DNA from: Dioscorea cayenensis subsp. rotundata
Taxonomy: Eukaryota > Streptophyta > Magnoliopsida > Dioscoreales > Dioscoreaceae
NCBI RefSeq assembly: GCF_009730915.1
Contig: NC_052480.1
Span: 4,960,001-5,024,000, forward strand
Reading direction: 5' to 3'
Length of the DNA stretch: 64,000 bases
A program made the translations under genes and the position numbers. Below are positions 45,701 through 57,779 of the stretch, in pieces. How positions within the stretch are numbered: the stretch's first letter is position 1; each line of letters begins with the position of its first letter. The notes under the pieces are model-generated. The model saw nothing but the letters and a program-made list of their open reading frames with translations, did not search any database and had not been told where the DNA came from.

Positions 45701-47716
45701 ATTTTATGCATGTAGAGTGCCAGAATCTTAATATCAGGAGCAATGGAGTTTTACTTGATATGTCCAACTGCTCATCTCTTGCATGAGTTGGCTGTCTGAA
45801 TTATTGTTTGTTTGCATTCTCCTGACGATTGATAGAATACATGAATTATCTGCCATTTATTTTGGCTTGGAAGAGCATTTTTCTGCTGTAGTAGCTATAG
45901 ATTGTAGTTTTCTCTTCACTCTATTGATACTCATCTGATTGACAGTTACTTGTTGTTATCCAGTTATCTTTATATCTATTTTATGGAAAAATTGATGATG
46001 TTGTAGGATCCTCATGCTGGTATCTAGATAAAAATTTTCTTGAGTAATGAATATCTGCAATTTTCTTTGTGGAAAAAAATGATTTATTTAGTTAGAAAGT
46101 GACATACTTTTGCAAGTTGAGATGTGTATTGGTGAGATCAACTTCATAGACATATGATGTTTAAAATGTTTCCTTTGATTTTTTTCCAGTCTTAAAATAT
46201 TATTCATATAACCAGGGCTTTTGATTGTATTCAATGATTAATCCCACTAATCATGCACTTCTGAAATAGCTTCTAAATAAATAGGTTTAACTGCTGGAAA
46301 TTAGAGCGAGTTATTTTTTATACATTCTTACATATAATGTTTTGTATGCCTCATCTCTTAGACACTCACTTTCTAGTGTGTGAAGATTTCATTTTCAACT
46401 TGGTACTGTAATGTTTAATTAGGCAGACTGTAGGTCATGCTTCAGTCGTTGACTTAAATGTGGCCAATTATTTTTTATTTATAGCAAACGGCTCAAGTGG
46501 GACAAGCTCTATCACATCTGGGTCTGTTGAAAGTGGGAAGAGAATTATGCTACTGAAAGCAAAAGAGCAAGATACTTCTCATGTGAGTATTTGATCATTA
46601 ATTTTATGTTTATAGTTTTTGTCTAATCATTCTTCCTGATGTCAATGGTATGGTTACGTGTTTCTACAGGTGAGTGGTGGTTTAACTCAGCAGCAAAATG
46701 CAACTTCATCAAGAAATTCCCCAGGTTCAAGTTCTTCAAAGCATAGTCAGCGACATGATGGTAGTGGAAAAGTCATTCGAAGCATACTCTCCAGTAAGGA
46801 AGGACGCCAGAGTCAGTCATTTATATCTGCATCCATGTCTGAGCAGGCACCGAACTCAGAGGACAGGCGTCCTCCTCGACCTCCCAATAACCGTTTGACT
46901 TCAAAGAATTCTAATTTCACTACATCACATGCTTTTGCTGTTGATAATGATGGCAAAAGGCTCTCAGAAGATAGAGTTGCCGGCGGTGACCTGCATAATT
47001 CTGTATTTACAAACGAAAAACATGATAAACGCATGAAAAACAAGGATAGGCCTGATCGTGGTGTTTGGCGTCGCTCGGATATATCTCATGGAAGTGATGG
47101 GATGTCTGTCTCCTCTGAGCTGTTAGCAGATTCTTTGGAAGGCATATCGATATCTCAACAAGCTACAGTGGTAAGGGTTGGGGATGGTGACAAGGGAACT
47201 CAGATTGTTCGTGGTGGGCGTGGATCGTCTGACATGACTCTTGGCTCCGGAGAGATGAAATCTGAACCTAATTTAATAAGAATAATGGAAACTAAAAGTA
47301 CCGGAACTCGTCTTTCTCCAGTGGAAAATGGTTAGGATTTTTACTTAATTGTCAGATGCTTGTGAAAGCCTCGAAATTTAGGCATTATTTTCACTCTCAT
47401 CCTGGCAACTTATGATATACATATATGTATCTTGATTCATCTAGGTTCTCAAAGGCATGTTGGTCGTCGTGGACCTACTCATGGTTCAAAGGAATCTGAT
47501 GGAGTTCAAAATTTAGCAGATGGCAAGCCCTCCAAGAGAAGCCCTAGTGGCTATGGCTACCATGAGGTTAGTTAGTTTATGAAGATATTTTCCATTCATT
47601 TGTTATGTTTCTCTTCTTGTTTATTCGCCAATAAGAGCTATCTCTTATTATTTATGCACTCTCTATGTCACCAACAGAGACAAGTTTGGGTTCAGAAGTC
47701 AGGTTCTGCCTCATAA
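39787..47716 (+). CDS. UPF3: Nonsense-mediated mRNA decay factor UPF3
   Basis: Eleven exons join in frame: 39787-39926, 41405-41511, 42157-42252, 42376-42474, 42574-42653, 43148-43255, 44690-44837, 46485-46582, 46670-47330, 47445-47566 and 47678-47716, giving 565 residues. Residues about 7-165 form the Smg4/UPF3 domain (RTKVVLRHLPPAIS, SQAYINFNRPEDVVEFAEY and EYLEFLERLAKPAENLPSAE), which binds UPF2. A basic, Ser-rich low-complexity middle follows. The last exon encodes RQVWVQKSGSAS, the short C-terminal motif I know as conserved in plant UPF3 proteins, which fixes the final exon. UPF3 links exon junction complexes to UPF2/UPF1 on mRNAs with premature stops and shuttles between nucleus and cytoplasm. 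It looks intact, and all introns are GT-AG. Confidence 0.96.
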
Positions 47717-49860
47717 TATTCTTGGAAATGGTAAGGAAACATCCAAATACTTACCTTACTTTCCGGTTTTTGTGTCATTTAGGATCCATTTTCCCTTCAG
47801 AGTCTATCATCTTCAGCCAACTATTCTTTAGCAAGTTCATTTTTTGGCATTCTTACTATGGTACATCCTCCTCCCGTAATTTTGAGTAGGCTGTTTAATT
47901 AATTGTTATTCTGGTATTGCAACATGAGATGAGAGTAATACATAAAACATAAAAGCATGTGCCAATTCTTAGGTTGGTATGTTAAAAAGTTTTTGTTTAC
48001 AAAATCTTCTTCTCTTTTATCAATTAAAATGGCATTCTCCTGCTGCCGTGATGTACGGTATTCTTGATTAAGTAGTATAAGTAGCACAGTATTTGTTTGC
48101 AATTTGCAGCGCATGGTGGCACAACAAAATGAGCAGCTTATGGTTTGATGTTTTTCATCATATTCTTTTAAACAGCAAGCAGTTCCATGTGTTTAAACAT
48201 CATGATTTGTGCAAGATGCATGCTAGATGAATATCTTCATGTGGTGTTTAAATTAAAAGAAGTATTGAAATGGCTCTAATTGTTCTAGTAAGGCACTAGA
48301 TTCAATGTTGCAATGATTTGTATCTGTGGGTTTTCTTTTTGTTTGCCATAGCTGTGTTTCAAGTTAGTGTTTCCCATTGTCCTCATATGTTTTTTTTTAG
48401 CCCTTCAGTATTCTAAACCATTGAAAAGTTATCTTTTTTTTTTTTAATTTTTATTGAAAGCCTTCTGGAACATGGTTTACCATTGAAGTCAGTCAAACTG
48501 TTGGCAAGCTTTTATTTTCAGTTGAAATTTGAAAACACTTTTTATTTCTTTCCTCTTTTTTATTTTTTATTTTTATTTTTCCATAACTACATGAGCAACC
48601 TTAGCCAGCCTGATGTTTTTTAGTGTCCTATATAATGTTTTTCGTGTATTTTCCTTCTTCAGCATATATTGATTTTCTTTTTTTTATTTTGTGAGTGTGT
48701 GTGTGTGTGTGTGTGTGCATGTGTGGTTGTTGTTGCTCTGTTTTTAAAGTGTGGTCTTTAGTTCTAGGGATTAGACAACTGACATAAACTTGCTCAATAG
48801 AATCAGCACCTTGCCAACTCAGATTTAAAAGCAAAGCAAGAATATCGATCTTGTTTGTTTGTGTTTAAGTTTTTCTTTTATCTAAAAATATTTGTCTTTT
48901 GATCGACAAATGATAAGCATTCTTCTTAGCTTCTATATTTTGCAGTTTTCTCAAAGTGACGTGTTGCTTCGGAGTGGGAACAGTATTCTTTCCATCATTT
49001 TTGGGTGCATTCACACAAAGGCTATGAGCAAAAGGTATCTGGGAATACCCAGTATGCCATAACCATGTCCTTCTGATTGCAAATCAAAAGGATGATCCGA
49101 ATCGTAAACCAGATGATTAAATGCTACCTGTGATAGACCAGTGATTATTTGAAGTACGATTTTCCCGAAAAGGATAATCTATGTTTTGCAGAAGTTAAGG
49201 AAAGACCAAAGAGCTTGCTGAGTTATTTTGGCACAAAATTAAGCCAACATCTCCTTCCCCAGAAGAAATTCTTGAAGGATCAGAAAGCTTGTTGAGTGAT
49301 ATGACATGGATGAAGATAACTAAAAACTGATTCAAATTTTGCTCATCTGTCTCTTTCTGGTTTTTCAAGCTAAATCTTCTCTGATTCACAAGTCTTTGAT
49401 CAGCATGTGGATATATTCAAATGGAAAGCAAGTATGTGATCATTCTGATGGAATTATGTCCAAGAAAATGCCATATATGATCATCTGAGTATTATCATGT
49501 CCATTAAATAAAGAGCTAAGTTAGTTTTCTAGTCATATATATAGACAAGAAATATGTGTTCCTGTTTCTTCTGATCAACAGTGAGTTGGCTGTCGTTTAA
49601 TTCCCGGCCAGCGGATTGTGTGTGACTGAGAGATGACTGGACATGAATTCGGTTTTAAATTGAATCTTCGATGTTGATATTTCATATATATATATTGGGT
49701 TTCAATTTCCAGTGTTGGTGTTCATGTTTTCTTGCAGAATCTGATGTGCAACAGATGTTATTTTAGTTGGTTTTTCCCATAAATATGATGGTGTTATCTT
49801 GATGTCAATGTTTGACACTTTCTGTAGAGCCATAAGCGCTGTGGTCCTTGGGCATAGATG
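47717..49860 (+). other. UPF3 3' region with possible 3' UTR introns
   Basis: A strong donor, ATG|GTAAGG, lies at 47730/47731, 14 bases after the stop. Acceptor-like TTTGCAG sites end at 48109 and 48945, and each is followed by GC-richer, exon-like sequence. A (GT)n run lies at about 48692-48718. No other gene is evident. Exon limits here are guesses without transcript data. Confidence 0.4.
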
Positions 49861-50424
49861 GTAAATTTAATTTATTCATAATTATAAATTTTGTAAGTGG
49901 TTTAAAATTTTAATTATTAATAAATAGTAAATATACTTAATGTTTGGTGAGTTTTTCTTGGCACTAGATTAACAAAGTTATATTTTTGAGATCTTGAGTT
50001 TTATGTATTTGTTATGTTAAAATGTTAGGATTGAACCTTATGTTTTTTGTTTTTATTGATTCCTCAATCATCAATCATAATAATTACCTACATTCTATTT
50101 ACTATTTACTATTTACATCTAATTTATATGTAAAACATGTGACAAAAAAAAAAATCCATAATTTACTCTGCTAATTAACATGCAAGAACAAGATTATCTC
50201 CTGCAAGTCTTAACAACACTAATCACAATATCACTAAACAAATGAGATCATATAACAAACTACCATAACCAAATCTGCCAAAACATCAAATTATTCATAC
50301 AGATTGATAAAAAATAATTATAAATTAAAAATCATTGGTATCCTATTTACCTGAGTATATACAATCTTACAGCTACAAAGCCTACAATGCAATGCATCTA
50401 ATTCAGCAAACTTCACAACACTAC
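49861..50424. other. Convergent 3' flanks of UPF3 and the methylesterase gene
   Basis: AT-rich DNA between two genes that point toward each other. It presumably holds the 3' UTR of the minus-strand gene near 50340-50424. Nothing else was recognised. Confidence 0.5.
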
Positions 50425-53400
50425 TCAAAGTTGTATAATTTCAAGCAAAATCTTGTTTAACGATAACGGTTTCGAGAAGAAAGGGCAGTGATCACTTCCT
50501 TTGATCTTGTAAACTCCATGAGGTGGGTTTTCCCTGACCAACTTCTCCTGCACATCCGGTGAAAGCATACGATCATCTAGTGTTTGAACAAAGTATCGTC
50601 GAACAGACCCGTAGTTTCCCGGGCTGAGAGAAAGCTTCTCCATGATCGGCGCTAACGGTGTAGGTCTCATGGCAACTGTGGCCAGAGCAATGTCCTGTTA
50701 AATCACACAACCCCAATTAAGCTAAAGTCGGACAAAGAACCGAAACTCAAGTAATCAACAGAGTTCAACAACTATAATGCATGCAGGGATTGGAAAAATA
50801 TACTTTTGTTCAATATTCTGCAGCTGTTACTGAAGTTTCCGATAAGTCGTACTTAATGTCTATAGCAGCATTAGAAACCAGACACATAGATAGGAGAAAC
50901 ATTTCTATTGCCACTATCTGATAAGCTATACACATTGGTTTAGATATATCACACTGAAATTGATAGCTGAATTCTATGATGCAGTCATGAGCCTTCAAAT
51001 TGGAGGTTTCCAAGTAGAAATATCAATAATATTAATAACAAATCAGACAATTGTGGGTAAATGCTTAAATGCATTTCAAAATCGTTAAATAGAGCGGAGA
51101 ATATTGAATTATGGAGTATGAATTGCAGACTGACCTTAGGGGGACTCTGGTTGAAATAGAGCCCTTTAATTTGTTGTTTGCTGAACATAAGACTAGTTGG
51201 GGGTTTGTCTCTACCATTACCATATAATAAAAATTGAGACTCTTGCATAAATGCTTCAGCTGATGCTAACTGCAAATCCATATAATACAAAGACCGAAAA
51301 AAATGAGCCGGCACAAAAGAAAAGATTTAAAATGCAAATAATGCAGCTTTCTGTGATGAAGGAACTCTGATACAATGTCGAGAGTTTCATGAGGTCTTGT
51401 AAAGAAGTTCATTATTGACGTAAAAGACTTACTTCCTCGGCAAATATATCAAAAGGTTTCTGTCCATCTGCCACCATCGTCGCACAAACAAATACCGCCT
51501 TTGAAATTTTTTTTGGATAACATTCAAGTGCATATGATATGCTTGCACCTCCACAGCTATGACCAACCAAAATTACCTGTGTAACTATAATGATCAATTT
51601 TAAACGACCATTTATCATTATACAGTAGAAATTTGTTAACACCAGTGTTAATCAGTTGAAAATTTTCACCTTTTCACCCTCTGGAAGGTTGTGCAAGTAA
51701 TTTATGAGCGGTTTTGCGTAGTCTTCTAAGGAAGTTATAATGTTTGTGTCGGTGGTGTCAATTCCGGACCCTGTGAGATCCAATGCTATTGGCTCTAGCC
51801 CGGCTTCTTCTAACATGGTAATCGTTTTATACCAGCACCAAGCTCCAAATCCTTCTCCATGCACTAGGACAAGTTTCTTCGTCTCCACATTATCAAGAAC
51901 AATCGGAGCCTGAAAAGTGCAATTCAAGAGGTAATACAGCCAAGCATTACAGATTTTGCCTAGAAATATATCAATGTGACAAAGACAAGTTTCTTCATCT
52001 CCACATTATCAAGAACAATCGGAGCCTGAAAAGTGCAATTCAAGAGGTAATACAGCCAAGCATTGCAGATTTTGCCTAGAAATATGTCAATGTGACAAAG
52101 AGGTGAATAAATCATTTAGTTTTCAAGACCAATCAGAACATGGTTTTCGATGGAATGAAAAATTGATAAACATTAGACGTTTCCCCAGCAGACGGTTTGT
52201 AGTTGTTTACCAGTACAATCAGCAGATTTACTTTACATCACCGATGTTTCTTTCATCCATGAAAGTGAGTTTATTCAACTCCATGAATCATAGCTAATGG
52301 AAAAACAATAATCACAAACAACATCATTGAATTCATGGCGCACATTCAATGTTATTCACCTCTCCATCTTTGGTACACAATCTGAGGATCACTCAATTAA
52401 CATTGACAACCAATCTACTCGGCAAGTTTTTCACCCAGTTATTCATAAATTATACATCTAGTCACTCCATATACTAAAATTAATATTATTTCCCAAGTCA
52501 AAATAAAGCCAGAATGATTACTGTTGAAACACTATAAAAATATAAAAATTCAGAAAAGCACAAAGGCCCATCCTCCTTTTTCAGCAAGCAAACACATGGA
52601 TTCCTTGACAATTGCACTATTTCATGTCTGAACAAAAGACAAAGTTAATTGATCTGACAATCCACTAAGCCCACAAACCTCATCATGCAAGAAAGTGAAA
52701 TATTCCAATTCAACTTTGTAAGTTTCCAACACAGCTATTTACTAATTATATCTAGTTATTTCACAAACAATTTGCATAAAAAGATGGTGCCATATGATGC
52801 AAATAAAGGTTGCAATGATGACAATTCAAGCACTATAAAAACTCAGAAAAGCACAAAGGCCCACCCACACTTTTTCATCAATCAAACACTCACATTCCTC
52901 AGCAATAACACTATTCATGTCTGAACAAGAGACAAACTGAGATAATCTAATAATCCAAGAAGCCCACAGATCTAATCATGTACTAAAAAGAGAGCTTGAA
53001 TAACTAGAAAAATAGAAAGCCTCTGAATTTGAACTCCAATTCTACATGATAACTGCAGTAATTACTATTCAATCTATAAAAATTCCTTTTTGTCATCAAT
53101 CAAAAACACTTAAGTATGAGAGAAACTAAGATAATCTAATTATGAACTAAGTACTTGATCAAACCAGGCAGGAAATATAGAAAGTAAATAAGTGAAAAAA
53201 TGGAAAGGTTTTGAAGATGAATTCAAATTCAACCTGTTGCTTGCCATTGGAGAAGGGATCAGCGAGCCGCCGGGAGCTGGTGGAGCCGGTGATCCTCCGG
53301 GACATGGAACCCTCAAAGCGCTGAGAAAGCTGGTGTTGCTGGATGGCCATGGCCAGAGCTTGGCGGTGGAGCTGTTCATCCTCGGCGGTAGCCGAAGTCT

Positions 53401-53488
53401 TGCGCTGAGATTTTGAGTTCCTCTTGCTCCGAGACACAGAGCTGGGCCTTGAATCCTTGCGGGACATGCAATCCATTGCATTCCCCAT
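50425..53488 (-). CDS. Methylesterase of the MES11-15 group (alpha/beta hydrolase)
   Basis: On the minus strand five exons join in frame: 53488-53234, 51909-51670, 51576-51433, 51269-51135 and 50694-50425, giving 347 residues. Exon 1 encodes a basic, Ser/Arg-rich head of about 90 residues starting MGNAMDCMSRK, as in the MES11-15 group, where it is usually predicted to be a plastid signal. The hydrolase domain follows with LVHGEGFGAWCWYKT, nucleophile Ser172 in GHSCGG, an Asp pair in QTLDD (about 298-299) and His327 in KGSDHCPFF. The full triad suggests an active esterase; from memory MES13 is the closest relative. Plant MES enzymes cleave methyl esters such as methyl-IAA, methyl jasmonate or methyl salicylate; this one's substrate is unknown. 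Introns are GT-AG. Intron 1 contains a second copy of the exon 2 acceptor. Confidence 0.93.
51868..52099. repeat. 116-bp tandem duplication copying the 5' end of MES exon 2
   Basis: 51868-51983 and 51984-52099 match with only three differences seen by eye. The unit contains the intron 1 acceptor (GCACTTTTCAG on the minus strand) and the first 42 coding bases of exon 2. The upstream copy, in transcript order 52099-51984, therefore offers a second acceptor ending at about 52026. Confidence 0.95.
52500..53160. repeat. Diverged ~300-bp tandem repeat in MES intron 1
   Basis: AAATAAAG, CACTATAAAAA, CAGAAAAGCACAAAGGCCCA, ATTTCATGTCTGAACAA and AAGCCCACA(A/G)A occur in order from 52501 and again from 52801. 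A further, more decayed partial copy (TATAAAAATTCCTTTT to AGATAATCTAAT) lies at about 53075-53140. Confidence 0.7.
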
Positions 53489-54240
53489 TGCAAAGATTGA
53501 ATCTTTTTGAGTTTTTCTGGTTGGATTTGAGTGCTAGGGTTGAAGAAAGGTGAAAAGATTGGATTTAGAGGGGATATTATGGTGGAAATCACTGGAGACG
53601 TTTGTGATGGAAAGGTGGGATTTTGATGAGATTTCTCTTTCAATGAAAGAGAAATCTCAATCTCTACCAAATCTCAAATAAAAAACAAGACAAAAAAAGG
53701 AAAAAAAAAAACACAAGATAATAGCTTCAGATCCAGAAGAGTGGTTAGAAAAATATAAAAACACAAAACCAAACAAGATTTGAACTTCTGGAAAAGAAAA
53801 AAGAAAAAGAAAAAGAAAAAGAAACAAAAGTAGGCAAAATCTAGCTCAACTTTTCAGAAATAAAAAAGAAGAAGAAGAAGAAGAAGAACACAACAACAAC
53901 AGAAAGAAGAAAAGAGACAAGAATTGAATTGAATGCATGAGTGGGAATGAATGAATGACAAAGGTGAGAGAAAGAAAGAAAGAAAGGGTTGTTTATCATA
54001 AATAGGATTAAGAAAATGGAGGAAAGGACAGAGAGGAAGATGGAAGCAGTTGGAAGAGTTAAATGTGGGGAAGTGAGGGTAGTTAGGTGGGGCATTTGGA
54101 TTGGATGGGATTGGAAACAGTGAAGTCCTCACACTCAGGATCATGTGCTGCATTTGCATGTTTGGCTCCACCTTCTTCTTCTTCTTCTTCTCTCCAATTT
54201 TTTTTTTTTCTAATAAAAATAAATAAATCATAATTTTGTC
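53489..54240 (-). other. 5' UTR and promoter region of the methylesterase gene
   Basis: Purine-rich on the plus strand (pyrimidine-rich on the coding strand), with (GAA)n at about 53866-53886, AAAAAGA repeats near 53797-53822 and GAAA repeats near 53970-53985. This is common for plant 5' UTRs and core promoters. The ORFs here are repeat by-products. Confidence 0.5.
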
Positions 54241-54256
54241 AAAAGCAATGAGAGTT

Positions 54257-54491
54257 TTGATAAAGTGGATAAACCACAAAATCGTTAAATAAAGAGAAAT
54301 CAAGTCAAAAGACTGACGAACAAAACGGATCATTCACTAGGAGTGAAAATAAAAAGACAGATAAGACAAAAATAGACTAACAAGCACAAAAAGACACCCA
54401 GAGACACAAAAAAGAGGAGGGAGGGACTCCTCCAAGACTCAGGACCACGGTGGGAAACTAGCTAAAAAGCTCCTCGTGCCTATCGGGTCCA
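54257..54491 (-). mobile_element. 5'-truncated LINE 3' end, 235 bp, with 16-bp target duplication
   Basis: AAAAGCAATGAGAGTT flanks the insert at 54241-54256 and 54492-54507, a perfect 16-bp direct repeat. On the minus strand the insert ends in TTTGTGGTTTATCCACTTTA and then TCAAAA, which I recognise as a common plant non-LTR retrotransposon 3' terminus. It contains no coding sequence, so it is a severely truncated copy or a LINE-derived SINE. It lies about 770 bp upstream of the methylesterase ATG. Confidence 0.85.
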
Positions 54492-54507
54492 AAAAGCAAT
54501 GAGAGTT

Positions 54508-54530
54508 GTTATATCCCTTTTGTTACTATG

Positions 54531-54565
<35 letters not shown>

Positions 54566-57480
54566 AATAATTATAATAAAATAAAACAGGAGAGGAAGCC
54601 AAACAAATTTTTTTTTTCTTTTATACAAAACTAGACAATCTATCACTAATACGGAAGAAAGCAAAAATATTATTTGAGAAAAGTTCAAAGTGGCACTTAG
54701 TAACAATTGGCGAGGTGGATCATTCGGTGCAAGTTGTATAGGAGAGACAAAAAGAGATTGACTTCTTAGTTGATTATGAGCTTGTACATTGTGACTCTTA
54801 AATCTGTGGACTAAGCTGAAAAAGTCTAGAGCAGTACTTGATAGTAGTATAGAGGACCAATTTATTAGGGATGTTTACAAATAATTATTTTATTGATATT
54901 TTTTATCAACGGTTGGATTTGAATCGAACAATTTCAAATCAATCATTTTATGAACAATGATTTCAACCATAGTATTGGAAATAGTAATCTAATAAGTGCT
55001 ATAAAGATGGAAAGACTAGGTTAAAAATTATATCTTTTGCTACAATACTTTAAACAACCACCAGAGATTAATAGACATTGAATATGTTGTTAATGCGGTT
55101 TCTATATAAATGCGAATCATAGATTCTACTTTATATTTGAAATAAATTAAGATTGAATTAAATAGTCTCCCATTAAAAAAAAATTATCTGCATTTATATT
55201 TATGACTTAACTCAGCATATAATTAAAAGTCATTTATAAACTATAAAACAGTGTTTTATAAGCGATAAAACAGTGAACCGGGTACATAACGGGCCAAATC
55301 AGGTGACTACAATTGAGTGTTGGTCTATAATCTATATATATGATTCTTTGGGGAGGAACACAATGTTCAATCACTCACAAAACCCATGAAGAGAGCACAC
55401 TGTCAAATCAAAATGAAGTTGAAAGTAGTGATTTGTTGGTTTTCTTTTTGTTCTTGCATAAATACCGTTGTACATATCCGAAATTATATATATAATGGTT
55501 GAGAAGATTCTTCTTAATACATAGAGATAAATACGGAAAAACTCTTCATAATTTATTAATATTCAAATAAATAATTTTTTTAAAAAAAGTCTAGAAAAAC
55601 TTTCAGTTGGAAAGCTAATAAGTGATCGTTATTTTTGGGAATTAAATGATTTGTTATCAATCTTTTTGTATTTTTATATTAAGCTGTTATAAATAATTCT
55701 CTCACTAAACTATCTTATTTAAGGGTAGGAGAGAATTGAACTTTAAATTTTTATTTGAAAAGAAAAATAAATTAATAATTTTCTATCATGGAAGGAAAAG
55801 TTTTTTTATTATTTATTTATTTATTTTTTGACAAAGTCAATAAGTGACAAAGCAAAAGACAAATAGGTATGGAGGTGTACTAGTTTTGGTGAACTTATTA
55901 GATCACCTAAAGATAAATCTCTCATCATACAACTTTAGAGAGGAGAACGAGAGGTATTCATCACATAAAACTCTCACAGGAGACTTTGAGAAAGTGAATT
56001 GTAATCTCAGAAACTCGAACTCGACATCTCTCAATTACAACCATGGGTAGTTATTAATGGGTTAATCCATAATTTCTAAGGAAGAAAAAAAATTGAATTA
56101 CTATTTTTCTATTGTGGAGGTAGTAGATTTTTTATAATCATTATAAAAACAAAATGTGTCTTTTGATATGTGTATGTATATATACATATTAGGTATTTTC
56201 CCGACTTAGATAGTAAATTTTAAAATTTTATGAGGAGTTTTGAGGCCTTAAATTTCAAAATTTTTATGGATATTTATTACATAAATAATTAATTAGGTGT
56301 AATTAATATTTTTTAATTATTTATATTATAAATTAATATAAATAAAAATTTTAAATATTACTAAAAAAAATTAAAATTATCCCTTAAAATGCTGTTTATT
56401 ATAGATGACAGCATGTATAGATATCAAGAGAGGAAGGAGATTTCATCCACAAGTTGTGAAGATTCCGCTTCGGTAGTATTACATTCACGTCATGCATCTT
56501 TTGACTTGTGGATCCGTCCAGGGTCATTTGCTCTTTGGTCAAAAGTGAATTAACCCAATTTTCAAACTTTTATTCTTTCCTTTTTTTTTTTCTTTTTTTT
56601 TCTTTTATAATTACATCATTATCCATCGGTATAGCAACTCGAGCACCAACTTCCAAACCCCATATGATGAACCCATTTTTTTTTTTAATTTTTAATGTAC
56701 TTTTTTTTCTATTACTTTTTTTTTTATTGTTTCTATTTTTCTTTCGGTGCCTCATATAATGGACAATTTTTTTTAAAGAATAAATAGAGCAAAAAAATAT
56801 TAAAAATATATTAAAAATTAGAATTAATTTAAAAAAAATCAAATCATTGGTACAGTACTAAATGGTGGTGTCATTGTCCCACATGAAAAAGATTAAGAGT
56901 TCTAACTCTCTTCCGTAATATGGTTGATAATTTAATATATGCGCATGACAGTTTATTCCCCTAAAGAATTTATGTCTTTTAAAAACGTCTGTATGATTAG
57001 CCCCTCTATGATTTGCCCCCTTCTTTGTCTCTCTCTAAACACTAACTCCACATGTCATTTTTTTTCTTATTTTTTTCATCTATGTGGATATTCTACAAAT
57101 GACCATAGATGTTGTATTATAATATATATGAATTGTATTTCTAAAATTATTTTTTATTGTATAAAATTAAAAGTTAGGTTAAAATTAAACACTAATTTTT
57201 TTAAGTAAAATAATATAAACATATAAAAACAAATAGTATAGCAACGTATTTCGGTCTATTAGTATTAGGTCCTTTGAGTAGGATGTTTGTTTTAGAGAAG
57301 ATCTGAAATTGAATCCTAAAACACACACAAGGTGAAAACATAGGTGCTTGTTGAATTTGTTCCACACCTGTTCACATCGCTAACTTCACTTAAATGAGAA
57401 ACACTTGTCGCCCTATTTGTATATATATAAAAAAAAAGGTATACACACACTATATGCATAACTGCCGATATTGGTGTAAG
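54508..57480. other. AT-rich intergenic DNA
   Basis: An (AAAT)n run lies at about 54532-54563. Near 55330 a TATATATA word is followed by a short ATG frame at about 55412 whose product (MKLKVVICWFSF, then a stop within 30 codons) resembles a signal-peptide start; it may be a relic first exon. T-rich runs lie at 56578-56605 and 56698-56730. No supported gene. Confidence 0.45.
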
Positions 57481-57489
57481 TTAAAAGCA

Positions 57490-57690
57490 AGAATTTAAAA
57501 ATCAGACCGAATCAGAAAGTTCAACCAGTTTAATCACAAACCGCCAGTTCAACAGGTTCAATCACAAACCGCCCGCCAATCGGATTCATTTATATAAATT
57601 AAATTAGGTCCTAATTGAACCAGTCATGAACCTGTTTTGAACCGAAACCGGTCAATCGGTTCAACCGGACCGACCGGTTTTAAAAAAAAA
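57490..57690. mobile_element. Decayed MITE with AACCGGT-rich ends
   Basis: The right end (GGTTCAACCGGACCGACCGG then TTTTAAAA) and the left end (TTTAAAAATCAGACCGA, then GTTCAACCAG) are imperfect inverted relatives, and CGGTTCAA/TTGAACC words recur between them. This is the look of a common plant inverted-repeat element; no target duplication could be read. Confidence 0.45.
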
Positions 57691-57779
57691 AATTCTCTGA
57701 TTTAGACTTGAAAGCAAGCGACGCCCGCTGATAAACAAAAAAACGCGGGGCTCACGCCCATCGAATCAATACCATTTCG

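Noticed and set aside
39787..47716. Considered whether UPF3 is truncated at exon 9
   Set aside because: Exons 10 and 11 join in frame with GT-AG borders and end in the expected VWVQKS motif.
53140..53670. 176-codon ORF overlapping methylesterase exon 1
   Set aside because: It is a shadow in another frame of the exon that joins cleanly into the MES coding sequence, extended into the 5' UTR.
53854..54333. Minus-strand ORFs upstream of the methylesterase gene
   Set aside because: They are produced by (GAA)n and purine-rich runs and extend into the inserted LINE tail.
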